NCBI RefSeq assembly: GCF_010730575.1
Contig: NZ_AP022614.1
Span: 4,526,001 to 4,590,000 of the forward strand
From: Mycobacterium parmense
GTDB lineage: Bacteria > Actinomycetota > Actinomycetes > Mycobacteriales > Mycobacteriaceae
Length of the DNA: 64,000 nt
Direction: 5' to 3'
The translations under genes and the position numbers were made by a program. Shown piece by piece: positions 22,451 to 31,518 of the stretch. The first letter of the stretch is position 1, and each line of letters starts with the position of its first letter. The notes under the pieces were generated by a model, which saw nothing but the letters and a program-made list of their open reading frames with translations, was not told the DNA's origin and searched no databases.

Positions 22451-23155
22451 TCAGTCCTCGCCGAGGATTCCGTAGATTTCGCGTCGCGCGTTGTTGAGGA
22501 GTTCGACGATGCGCTGCTGTTGTTCGGCGGTGGCGGTGTGCGCGGACTGCGCAACCGCTCCGAACAGCTGGCCCGCGGCCGCCCGCAGGTTCATGTGGCC
22601 GGGGTCGGCGCCTTCGGCGATCTCGTCCCAGGGCGGGGTCTCGACCTTCTCGGCCGCCGCCCGGCCCTCCTCGGTCAGCTCGAACAGCTTCTTGCTGCCC
22701 TCGCTCTCGCGGGCGGTGATCAGGCCCTCGTCGTCCAGCAGCTGCAGCGTCGGGTACACCGAACCGGGGCTGGGCTTCCAGATCCCGTCGCTGCGCTCCG
22801 CGATCTGCTGGATCATCTCGTAGCCGTGCATCGGCCGCTCGGCCAGCAGCACCAGGATCGCCGCGCGGACGTCACCGCGACGCCCGCGGCCAGGGCCGCC
22901 ACGACGCCATCCGCCGCGTCGCCCGCCGGGCCCGAAGCCGCCGGGCCCGAAACCGAAGTTGAAGCCGGGACCGAAGCCCGGACCGAATCCCATCGGGCCA
23001 TCATGCCCGCCGTGCTCGCGAAGGTGCTCGAAGAATTCCTGGCGGGCCGCCCGCCGGGCACCGTGCAGGGCACGACGCTGGGCCGGGCCGGGTCCGAAGC
23101 CGAAGCCGGGCCGTCCGGTGAACGGCCCGTCGCCAGGAGTGAAGGTGTGGTTCAT
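22451..23155 (-). CDS. PadR-family transcriptional regulator with Gly/Phe-rich N-terminal extension
   Basis: A 234-aa protein. The PadR winged-helix domain covers residues ~93-170 (RRGDVRAAILVLLAERPMHGYEMIQQI, then GSVYPTLQLLDDEGLI), followed by a C-terminal dimerisation helix (TATAEQQQRIVELLNNARREIYGIL). About 90 residues before it are low-complexity (GFGFGPG, FNFGFGPGGFGPGGRRGG) and end in Arg/Gly repeats that may contact DNA non-specifically. PadR proteins usually repress their own gene or a neighbour. Palindromes upstream at 23176-23214 are candidate sites. Confidence 0.85.
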   Translation of the reverse strand: MNHTFTPGDGPFTGRPGFGFGPGPAQRRALHGARRAARQEFFEHLREHGGHDGPMGFGPGFGPGFNFGFGPGGFGPGGRRGGWRRGGPGRGRRGDVRAAILVLLAERPMHGYEMIQQIAERSDGIWKPSPGSVYPTLQLLDDEGLITARESEGSKKLFELTEEGRAAAEKVETPPWDEIAEGADPGHMNLRAAAGQLFGAVAQSAHTATAEQQQRIVELLNNARREIYGILGED

Positions 23156-23175
23156 GGTGATTCCTTACGTGTGGG

Positions 23176-23214
23176 CGAAGCACCCCGTGTGCTTCGAACC
23201 ATCACGATATATCG
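23176..23214. promoter_or_regulatory. inverted repeats in the padR upstream region
   Basis: CGAAGCAC (23176-23183) and GTGCTTCG (23189-23196) form an 8-bp inverted repeat. CGATATATCG (23205-23214) is a perfect 10-bp palindrome and is unusually AT-rich for this genome. They lie 20-60 bp before the padR start and may be autoregulatory sites or promoter parts. Confidence 0.45.
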
Positions 23215-23364
23215 AAAACTATCGACGATGCAACGTCCGGCCGTGATGGCGATGTCCGAACGGGCAGTGAACTGGGGTTTCGTGCGCACCTCGACTCTCG
23301 GCGACTCTCGGCGGACGCTCGCGGCGCCGTTTGCACCAGCCGGCTGGCGGGTAGCACCCCCACG

Positions 23365-23754
23365 ATGAACGCCGACGACACCAACCTGAAGGCCGGCGCT
23401 GCGCCCGGCGCGGCGGCGCCCGCGTCCCTCGACGGCGGCCGCGGCCGCAACGTGCGGCCGTGGGTCAACTGGGGACTGGCGCTGGCGACGGTGCCGGCGG
23501 CCGCGATCGTGATGCTGTTCGCGCTCGGCGCGGTCATGAGCACCGACGGCTGCGGCACGGGCAACTGCCCGAACCTGGGGCGCGGCGGCATCGACTTCGG
23601 CGTCGCGTTCTACGGCGCGCCTCTGGTCGCCTTCGTCGTCATCGTCATCTCGTTCTTCACGGCCAAACGACGCGGCGGAATCGTGGTTCCGCTGGCCGGC
23701 TGGGCACTGCTGATCGCCGACGTCGTCCTGATGGCGGCGACCGTCTCCGGCTAG
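23365..23754 (+). CDS. small membrane protein, three predicted helices
   Basis: A 129-aa protein of unknown function. A hydrophilic Ala/Gly-rich start (to ~30) precedes helices at about residues 35-55 (WGLALATVPAAAIVMLFALG), 74-97 (FGVAFYGAPLVAFVVIVISFF) and 104-126 (IVVPLAGWALLIADVVLMA). An outward loop has two cysteines (DGCGTGNCPN) suited to a disulfide. Its end overlaps the convergent RDD gene by 4 bp. It is divergent from padR, so it may be the PadR target. No family was recognised. Confidence 0.6.
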   Translation: MNADDTNLKAGAAPGAAAPASLDGGRGRNVRPWVNWGLALATVPAAAIVMLFALGAVMSTDGCGTGNCPNLGRGGIDFGVAFYGAPLVAFVVIVISFFTAKRRGGIVVPLAGWALLIADVVLMAATVSG

Positions 23755-24605
23755 CGCGGCGGTGTGAAGCCGCCCGCGGGGGTCCCCGGTCCCGGCGGTA
23801 CGGTCGGCACCCCGGGTTGCCACGGCGGCGCGCCGAGCGGTGGCCAGGGTGCCGGCGGGCCGAAAGCCGGTCGCAGGCGCGCGAGTTCGCGACGATGACG
23901 TTCGGCCAGCACGGCGGCCAGCACGAGTTCCGGCGGCGCGCCCTGCGGTGGCGGCGGCGCGATGCGCGCCACCACCTCACCCGCGATCCGGTAGCCCATC
24001 TGCCGTCGCAGTGCTGGATCGAGTTGCGTTGCCCTGGAAAGGAACTGGCGGGCCACTTCCGCCTGGCCGGGGTCCAGGCCGGACAGCTGCAGCGACGACG
24101 CCCACCACGCCAGCGCCGGCGGCATCACCGGCGGCGGCCCCGGCCGGGGCCCGCGCTCGCTGACCACCACCGTGCCCGCGAAGATGTCGCCGACCCGCTT
24201 CGCCTTCGACGACAAGATGCTGCAGACGACGGCGGGGCTGCCGAGGAACATCCAGATCTCCACCACCGACGCCAACGCGCGAAACAGCGCCTGCCGGAAG
24301 CGCTCCGGGCCGCCGTCGTCGGACACCACCCGCAAGCCCATCACGATCTTTCCCACCGACCGGCCCCGCGTCGCGGTCTCGAACACCAGGGGATAGCCCA
24401 CGATCACCAGCACGGTGAAGATGATGAGCACGGCGGTGCTCAGCGCGCTGTCGAACTCGGTCAGGGTGGCCGCCCACAGCAGCAGCCCGACGACATAGCC
24501 GACGAAGATCACCCCGATGTCGATCAGCGCGCCGACGGCCCGCACCGGCAACTGGGCGATCTGCACGTCGAGCACCACGGCGTCCCCGGTCACCACCTCC
24601 GACAT
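23751..24605 (-). CDS. RDD family membrane protein (Rv3695-like)
   Basis: A 284-aa protein. The RDD domain spans residues ~15-135 with helices AVGALIDIGVIFVGYVVGLLLW and STAVLIIFTVLVIVGYPLVFE and the conserved ATRGRSVGKIVMGLRVV. The C-terminal half is cytoplasmic and Pro-rich. It is divergent from the SpoIIM-like gene (25-bp gap), an arrangement kept in M. tuberculosis (Rv3695-Rv3694c). RDD proteins are thought to act as ion exchangers or accessory membrane factors; the role here is unknown. Confidence 0.85.
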   Translation of the reverse strand: MSEVVTGDAVVLDVQIAQLPVRAVGALIDIGVIFVGYVVGLLLWAATLTEFDSALSTAVLIIFTVLVIVGYPLVFETATRGRSVGKIVMGLRVVSDDGGPERFRQALFRALASVVEIWMFLGSPAVVCSILSSKAKRVGDIFAGTVVVSERGPRPGPPPVMPPALAWWASSLQLSGLDPGQAEVARQFLSRATQLDPALRRQMGYRIAGEVVARIAPPPPQGAPPELVLAAVLAERHRRELARLRPAFGPPAPWPPLGAPPWQPGVPTVPPGPGTPAGGFTPPR

Positions 24606-24630
24606 AACACCGAACGGTACCCTGCCCAGG

Positions 24631-25623
24631 GTGGACGTCGACGCATTCGTGCTGACCCATCGCGGGGCCTGGGACCGTCTCGAGGAGTTGGTCAAGCGGC
24701 GCAGGTCGCTGACCGGCGCCGAGGTCGACGAACTCGTCGAGCTCTACCAGCGGGTCTCCACGCACCTGTCGATGCTGCGTTCCGCCTCGTCGGATTCCCT
24801 GCTGATCGGCCGGCTCTCGAGCCTGGTGGCGCGCGCGAGGTCGGTGGTGACCGGCGCCCACGCGCCGCTGAGCCGGACGTTCGTCCGGTTCTGGACGGTG
24901 TCGTTCCCGGTGGCCGCCTATCGTGGCCGGTGGTGGTGGCTCGGCACGGCGCTGGCGTTCCTGGCCACCGTGGTGGTCATCGCGCTGTGGGTGGCCGGCA
25001 ATCCCGAGGTGCAGTCGGCCGTCGGAACACCAAGCGACATCGACCAATTGGTGAATCACGACGTGGCGTCCTACTACAGCGAGCACCCCGCCGCGGCGTT
25101 CGCCCTGCAGGTCTGGGTGAACAACGCGTGGGTGTCCGCGCAGTGCATCGCAATGGCCGTCGTGCTGGGGTTGCCGATCCCGATCGTGTTGTTCAACAAC
25201 GCCGCCAACGTCGGGCTGATCGCCGGGTTGATGTTCCAGGCCGGCAAGGGCGGCGTCCTGCTGGGCCTGCTGGCGCCGCACGGGCTGCTGGAGCTCACGG
25301 CGGTCTTCCTCGCCGGCGCGACGGGGATGCGGCTGGGCTGGTCGGTGATCTCACCGGGCGACCGGCCGCGCGGCCAGGTGCTCGCCGAGCAGGGCCGCGC
25401 CGTCGTGGCGGTGGCCGTCGGGCTGGTGGCGGTGCTGCTGGTCTCCGGCCTGATCGAGGCATTGGTCACGCCGTCGCCGCTGCCGACTCCCGTCCGGGTC
25501 GGCATCGGGGTCCTGGCCGAGCTGCTCTTTCTCGGTTACATCGGCTATTTCGGCCGGCGCGCCGCGCTGGCCGGCGAAACCGGCGACATCGAGGACGCGC
25601 CCGACGTGGTGCCGACGGCCTGA
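24631..25623 (+). CDS. stage II sporulation protein M-like (SpoIIM/DUF95) membrane protein
   Basis: A 330-aa protein. An N-terminal cytoplasmic helical part (FVLTHRGAWDRLEELVKRRRSL) is followed by about six membrane helices (WWLGTALAFLATVVVIALW; GVLLGLLAPHGLLELTAVFLAG; and others). The motif APHGLLEL is typical of the SpoIIM family. In non-sporulating actinobacteria these genes travel with RDD, DUF58 and MoxR genes, as here (Rv3694c context), suggesting a joint envelope function. A GTG start. Confidence 0.85.
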   Translation: MDVDAFVLTHRGAWDRLEELVKRRRSLTGAEVDELVELYQRVSTHLSMLRSASSDSLLIGRLSSLVARARSVVTGAHAPLSRTFVRFWTVSFPVAAYRGRWWWLGTALAFLATVVVIALWVAGNPEVQSAVGTPSDIDQLVNHDVASYYSEHPAAAFALQVWVNNAWVSAQCIAMAVVLGLPIPIVLFNNAANVGLIAGLMFQAGKGGVLLGLLAPHGLLELTAVFLAGATGMRLGWSVISPGDRPRGQVLAEQGRAVVAVAVGLVAVLLVSGLIEALVTPSPLPTPVRVGIGVLAELLFLGYIGYFGRRAALAGETGDIEDAPDVVPTA

Positions 25624-25639
25624 GCCAGGGCGGCGAAAG

Positions 25640-26961
25640 TCACAGCCGCCCGGTCGCTTTCATCGCCAGGTAGCAGTCGGCCAGCGCGGGCGCCAGCTCG
25701 GCGGGCGGGGCGTCGACGACTTCCACGCCGCTGCGCCGCAGCCGCGCCGCGATCGCGCGGCGGTCGTTGCGTGATTTTTCGGCCGCCGCGGCGTCGTACA
25801 CGGCGGCCGCGTCGGACCGGCCGGCGGCCAGCTCGTCGACGCGCGGGTCGGCAACAGCGGCGAGAAGCAGGTGGTGGCGCGAGGACAGCTGCGGCAGGAC
25901 AGGCAGCAGCCCCTCGTCGAGGGCGGTCGCGTTGAGGTCGGTCAGCAGCACCACCAGCGACCGGCGCCGGGCGCGTCTGGCCACGGTGGCAACCATTGCG
26001 CGCCAATCGGATTCCACAAGCGCGGATTCCAGCGGCGCCATCGCCTCGACCAGCTGGGCGAGCAGCTCGGTGCGCGACGCGCCGAACACCCCGGCGCGGG
26101 TCACCCGGTCGTGGGCGAGGAAGTCGACGTGGTCGCCGGCCCGCGACGCCAGCGCCGCGAGCAGCAGCGCGGCGTCCATGGACCAGTCCAGCCGGGGCCA
26201 CCCCGCGGGGTCGGCAGCCGTGGGGTCGACGCCGACGCGCCCGGCCGCGGTGCGCCCGGTGTCGAGCACGATCACCACGCGGCGGTCGCGTTCGGGTCGC
26301 CAGGTGCGCACCACCACGTCGCCGCGGCGGGCGGTGGCGCGCCAGTCGATGGAGCGGACGTCGTCGCCGACGACATAGTTGCGCAGCGAGTCGAATTCGG
26401 TGCCCTGGCCGCGGATCAGCGTCGGCAGCAGCCCGTCGATCTCCCGCAGCTTGGCGAGCCGCGACGGTAGGTGCTTGCGGGACAAGAACGGTGGCAACAC
26501 CCGGAGCTGTCCGGGCACCGGGCGTGACGCCTGCCGTCCTGCCAGTCCCAGCGGCCCGATCGAGCGGGCAGTGACCGCGGCCGCGCGCTGGTCGCCGCGG
26601 CGGACCGGCCGCAACGCGGTGCGCAGCTGCTGTCGTTGCCCGGCCGGGATGTCGACCGGTTGGTTGCGCGGGTGCGCGCGGGCGCTGGGCGGCCAGGCGT
26701 CGCGGATCTGGCCGCGAAACCGGCGGCGGCCGTCGTTGTGGACCAGCAGGCCGGCGTCCACCTCCTGGGCGAGACGGGCCGAGCGGTCGGGCGAACGGGC
26801 GTAGCGCAGGCCGCCCGGTCCGGCCGCCAGGGCGACATCCAGGGCCACGGCGATCAGCAGCACCCCCAGCAGCGCCGCGAAAGCCGTTGCCGGCCACGGG
26901 GACAACGCGATGGGTAGGATGCAGATCAGCGCGACCAGCCCGGCGCGTCCGGTCAGGATCA

Positions 26962-26962
<1 letters not shown>
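25640..26962 (-). CDS. DUF58 protein with VWA-like domain (Rv3693 homologue)
   Basis: A 440-aa protein, the same length as Rv3693. Two N-terminal helices (LVALICILPIALSPWPATAFAALLGVLLIAV) anchor it to the membrane. The DUF58 signature GQGTEFDSLRNYVVGDDVRSIDWRATAR is central, and a von Willebrand A-like fold (VVIVLDTGRTA) follows. DUF58 proteins work with MoxR AAA+ ATPases. The GTG start overlaps the moxR stop, so it is translated coupled to moxR. Confidence 0.88.
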
Positions 26963-27953
<991 letters not shown>

Positions 27954-27957
<4 letters not shown>

Positions 27958-29081
27958 GTGTGGGTGACCTGCCTTTCGATGTCGTCGAGCGCACGGGCAA
28001 GTTGTAGCAGTTCGTGGTCGGAGGCCGGAGGCGGACCGAACAGGTGGTAGGAAACCAGGCCCGGGTCGGCTCCGGGCGGACCCGACGAGCGCCGGGCCAC
28101 GGTGCCCACCACCGCCGCGGGCGAGGCCCCCGCGGCCAGGCCCAGCCGGGGCAGCAGACGCGCCAGGGTGGCCGCCCGCAGCGCCGCGGCGGCCCGGTCG
28201 CGCGCCCGGCGGGACCGGTAGAGCCGGCCGCGGCCCTCGACGGTCTCCGACGCGCGAACCACGACGGGCAGCTCCTCGGCCACCAGCCGTCCGAGCCGGC
28301 GGCCCTTCCACAGGGCCACCAGCAGCACGACCACACAGAGCTGCCAGAACGCCCACGTCGCGTTCGGCGGGATCATGTCGAACACCGACGCCGAGGCCGA
28401 CGACTCGCCTTCGACGTGATGCGGTGCGTACCAGACGAGCCGGGGCCGGTCGCCCGCGAGGTTCATCGCCAGCGCGGCGTTGCCCGCCTGTGCCAGGCCG
28501 CCGTTGGTCATGAAGTCGGTGCTGCCGACCGCGGTGATCGTCCGCCCGCCGTCGCGGATCCGGATCAGCACCCCGCCGTAGCATCGGGTGATCGTGCGCC
28601 CCTTGGCGGCGCGGAACGTGTCGCTCGGCCCGAACCGGACCGGCCCGGCCCGATCGGCTTCCCGCAGTGTGCAATTCGGGTCGCTGTCGAAGGTGTCGGC
28701 GGCCGAGACGCGGATGCCGGGCAGCAGCGCCTGGCGGGTTCGCGCGGTCGGCTCCACCAGCAGCAGGTCGCCGGGCACCTCGGCCAGCCGGCCGACCAGC
28801 TCGTCGCTGAGGAACTGGCTCTGCGCCACCAGGACCAGGGTGTCGGGGCGCGCCGCCCGTTCGACGTCTTCGATGCCGTTCGCCACCACGACGTCGACGC
28901 CGCCGGCGCGCAGCAGGGCCACCAGCGCGTGGGCGCCGTCGGGATCGGTAGACCCCGGATCCATGCGCGCGCCGGGGCGCGGCGCGGTGATGTAGGTGCT
29001 GACCCCGACCACCAGTACCAGCGCAGCGATGGTCAGGGCTATCAGGCCCCAGGAGCGCCGCGACCGCATTCGCTGCGCCAT
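27954..29081 (-). CDS. DUF4350 membrane protein (Rv3691-like)
   Basis: A 375-aa protein. A first helix (WGLIALTIAALVLVVGVSTYI) leads to an outside ThuA/GldG-like domain with GSTDPDGAHALVALLRAGGVDVVV near the start. A second helix (ATWAFWQLCVVVLLVALW) precedes a C-terminal cytoplasmic helical part. DUF4350 proteins pair with MoxR and DUF58 systems. The start ATG overlaps the DUF4129 stop by one base and its own stop overlaps the moxR start. Confidence 0.85.
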
Positions 29082-29740
29082 CACCGCACCTGGGCCCAGG
29101 AGTCGGCGGACACGGGCCGGCCGGCCGCCGTCGCCGCGGCCGGCGACCGCGACCGCAGGTGGTCGTCGAGGTCGGCGACCAGCTGGTAGGAGTCCCGGGT
29201 CCCGGGCTGCTCGCCGTAGGTCACGTCGTTGAAAGCCGTTGCCGCTTCGGATAATTCGCCGGCCAAATGGGGCAGCACCGTGCCGGCGTCGCGCGCGAGC
29301 TCGTTGGCGGTGCGGCCGGGCGCGGGCGCGAGCACGCCGGTCTCCTCCAGCTGACGGGCGACGGCCCGCAATCGATGGCGGATCGCTGCGGCCCAATCAC
29401 CTTCTGCAGCAAAGTCTTTCGCGATATCGCGGTGTTGGGCGGCGGTGAGTTGCGCGGCGTCGAACAACAGGTGGTCGCCGCCGCGCCTGGTGCGCAGGGT
29501 GCGCCGGGCGATGCGGACACCCACCACCACGGCGACGAAGAGCAGGATGAGGAGCACCGTCACGGTGAACCACCCGCCGGGTATGGCGGCCGTCTTCTGC
29601 AGCAGCCGGTAGATCAACTCGTCGAGCCACTCGACGAGCTTTTGCGCCGCGGAGCCTTTGGAGTAGATCGGCTTGTCGAGTTCGGCCTGCGCGGCCCGGT
29701 GCGCGGCGTCGCGGTCGATGTCGATGGAGGGCACGGTCAC
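29081..29740 (-). CDS. DUF4129 membrane protein (Rv3690-like)
   Basis: A 219-aa protein with one membrane helix (GGWFTVTVLLILLFVAVVVGVRI, ~55-77) and a C-terminal DUF4129 helical domain (GDWAAAIRHRLRAVARQLEETGVL ... RTANELARDAG). It is the usual fourth member of the MoxR cluster. It is co-directional with the Rv3689-like gene, from which it is separated by 16 bp. A GTG start was used. Confidence 0.85.
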   Translation of the reverse strand: MTVPSIDIDRDAAHRAAQAELDKPIYSKGSAAQKLVEWLDELIYRLLQKTAAIPGGWFTVTVLLILLFVAVVVGVRIARRTLRTRRGGDHLLFDAAQLTAAQHRDIAKDFAAEGDWAAAIRHRLRAVARQLEETGVLAPAPGRTANELARDAGTVLPHLAGELSEAATAFNDVTYGEQPGTRDSYQLVADLDDHLRSRSPAAATAAGRPVSADSWAQVR

Positions 29741-29756
29741 ACCCCTTGGTCGGTGC

Positions 29757-30941
29757 TCACGCGGGCCGGGTCAGCCACAGGTTGTCCGTCGAGGCGACCG
29801 CGTAGGGGCCCCGGGCGGCGCCGGTCTGCAAGACGAGGTCGAACGCCTCGGCGCGCATGCGACGGTCGGTGTAGAGCAACACGATGACCCCGGCGTTGAA
29901 GGGCGCGGTGACGATCTGCCCGATTGCCGACCCCAGGGACGCGACGACGTTGCCCAGCAACAGGATTGCGAACGATCCAGAGGACATCGCGGCGCCCAGC
30001 GCCAGCTGGCTGGCGATGGTGAAGGGCGCGGCGATGGCGCTCGCGACGACCGTCGTCACCAGGAACGTCAGCGCGCGGATGCCCAGGACGCGCCAGAATC
30101 CGTTGCGAATCAACGCGAATGACCGGGCGATCGCATCCATGACCGGCAGCCGCTCGAGCACGATCAGCACGGGCGCGAACAGGACCCCGGTGTACAGATA
30201 CACCAGCCCCGCGATCAGCAGCAGCGCGAGCGGGAGGCCGGCCACCACCGCGACCGCGGCGTTGCCGATCGCCGCGAGCAACGCGACCGCCACGGCCACC
30301 AGCCCGAGCAGGGCCGCGAGCACCACGGCTTCCAGCAGCGCCAGGGCGAGCAACGGCAGCAACCGGCCCCGGATCTTGGCCCAGGTTTCGCCGATGGTGA
30401 TCGTCGCGCCGAACACCGCCCGCCCGACGATGACGGTGAGCATTCCGGACAGCAGCATGCCGCCCAGCCAGGTGATCAAGAGGCCGGCCGCCGAGGATCC
30501 CAGCCAGGCGCCGATGAAACCGGAGCTCAGCTGGTCCGGCGTGTCGGTGATGGCCCCGCGGTAGGCGGCCAGCGGCCCGAGCGCCGCAACCAGCGACACG
30601 ATCTGCATGACGATGACCACCATCGCGGTCAGTCCCAGCGTCGCCTGGGGATTGGTCCGGATGTAGCCGACCGCGCCGTTGAAGATCTCGCTCAACGTCA
30701 AGGGGCGCAGCGGGATGATCCCGGGCCGCAACGCGGCCGTGAACGGTTGCGGCGGGCCGTAATACCCGGGCGTGGGACCGTACGCGGGGGGAGGGCCGTA
30801 ATAGCCGGGCGGGGGCCCGTATGCGGGGGGAGGGCCGTAATAGCCGGGCGGGGGGCCGAGAGACGGGGATGGGCCGGAAGCGGGCGGGGGGCCGTAGGCC
30901 GGAGGCGGGCCGATCGGGTAGCCAGGCGGGGGCGCGCTCAC
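29757..30941 (-). CDS. multi-span membrane protein with PPPGYYGPPPAYG-rich N-terminus (Rv3689-like)
   Basis: A 394-aa protein. The first ~75 residues are repeats of PPPGYYGPPPAYG. After PLTLSEIFNGAVGYIRTNPQATLGL, about six membrane helices follow, in the manner of glycerophosphodiester phosphodiesterase membrane-domain (DUF7544/GDPD-M-like) proteins. It heads the operon leading to moxR2. The start is a GTG whose first bases overlap the stop of a 14-codon reading frame (30938-30982). The homologue in M. tuberculosis is longer at the N-terminus, so the start should be checked. Confidence 0.75.
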   Translation of the reverse strand: MSAPPPGYPIGPPPAYGPPPASGPSPSLGPPPGYYGPPPAYGPPPGYYGPPPAYGPTPGYYGPPQPFTAALRPGIIPLRPLTLSEIFNGAVGYIRTNPQATLGLTAMVVIVMQIVSLVAALGPLAAYRGAITDTPDQLSSGFIGAWLGSSAAGLLITWLGGMLLSGMLTVIVGRAVFGATITIGETWAKIRGRLLPLLALALLEAVVLAALLGLVAVAVALLAAIGNAAVAVVAGLPLALLLIAGLVYLYTGVLFAPVLIVLERLPVMDAIARSFALIRNGFWRVLGIRALTFLVTTVVASAIAAPFTIASQLALGAAMSSGSFAILLLGNVVASLGSAIGQIVTAPFNAGVIVLLYTDRRMRAEAFDLVLQTGAARGPYAVASTDNLWLTRPA

Positions 30942-30982
30942 CGTGTTCCGCGGCCTTGCAAGCCGGGCCCGTCGTTCGTCAT
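30938..30982 (-). CDS. possible 14-aa upstream reading frame coupled to the Rv3689-like start
   Basis: ATG at 30982 opens MTNDGPGLQGRGTR and ends in a TGA that overlaps the GTG of the next gene. It could be a leader for translational coupling, or the original N-terminus cut off by a frameshift. Codon use alone does not decide. Confidence 0.3.
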   Translation of the reverse strand: MTNDGPGLQGRGTR

Positions 30983-31053
30983 GGGGTCCATCCTGTCGGC
31001 GGTGTGGGCATTTCTCAATCATGTCGGGTGCCGCGGCGCGTAGCGTCACAGCC

Positions 31054-31518
31054 ATGGCGGAACTCAAAGCCCGGCTGCGCGCGGACCTCACCCAGGCGAT
31101 GAAGTCTCAGGACAAGCTGCGGACGGCGACGTTGCGCATGTTGCTCGCCGCGATCCAGACCGAGGAGGTCTCCGGCAAGCAGGCGAAGGACCTCACCGAC
31201 GACGAGGTCATCAAGGTGCTGGCCAGGGAGTCCCGCAAGCGCGGAGAGGCGGCCGAGATCTACACCCAGAACGGCCGGGGGGACCTCGCCGCCACCGAGC
31301 ACGCCGAGGCGCGGGTCATCGACGACTATCTGCCCACCCCACTCACCGAGGCCGAGCTGGCCGACGTGGCCGACACCGCGATCGCGCAGGTCGCCGAGGA
31401 GATCGGCGAACGGCCGGGCATCAAGCAGATGGGCATGGTGATGAAGGCCGCCACCGCGATCGCGGCGGGCAAAGCCGACGGTGCGAGGCTGTCGGCGGCG
31501 GTCAAAGAGCGCCTGTAG
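31054..31518 (+). CDS. GatB/YqeY domain protein
   Basis: A 154-aa protein, the same length as Rv3688c. It is a free-standing YqeY domain: LRADLTQAMKSQDKLRTATLRMLLAAI at the start and GIKQMGMVMKAATAIAAGKADGARLSAAVKERL at the end. This domain resembles the tRNA-binding tail of GatB, and a role in tRNA amidation or RNA binding is assumed but unproven. Its stop codon is directly followed by the last codon of the convergent selB, with no gap. That is the left border of the selenocysteine/formate block. Confidence 0.88.
   Translation: MAELKARLRADLTQAMKSQDKLRTATLRMLLAAIQTEEVSGKQAKDLTDDEVIKVLARESRKRGEAAEIYTQNGRGDLAATEHAEARVIDDYLPTPLTEAELADVADTAIAQVAEEIGERPGIKQMGMVMKAATAIAAGKADGARLSAAVKERL

Noticed and set aside
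30765..30880. Short direct repeats suggesting a CRISPR-like array
   Set aside because: They are in-frame codons for PPPGYYGPPPAYG repeats inside the Rv3689-like gene, without spacers. No CRISPR array, insertion sequence or phage attachment site was seen in the window.
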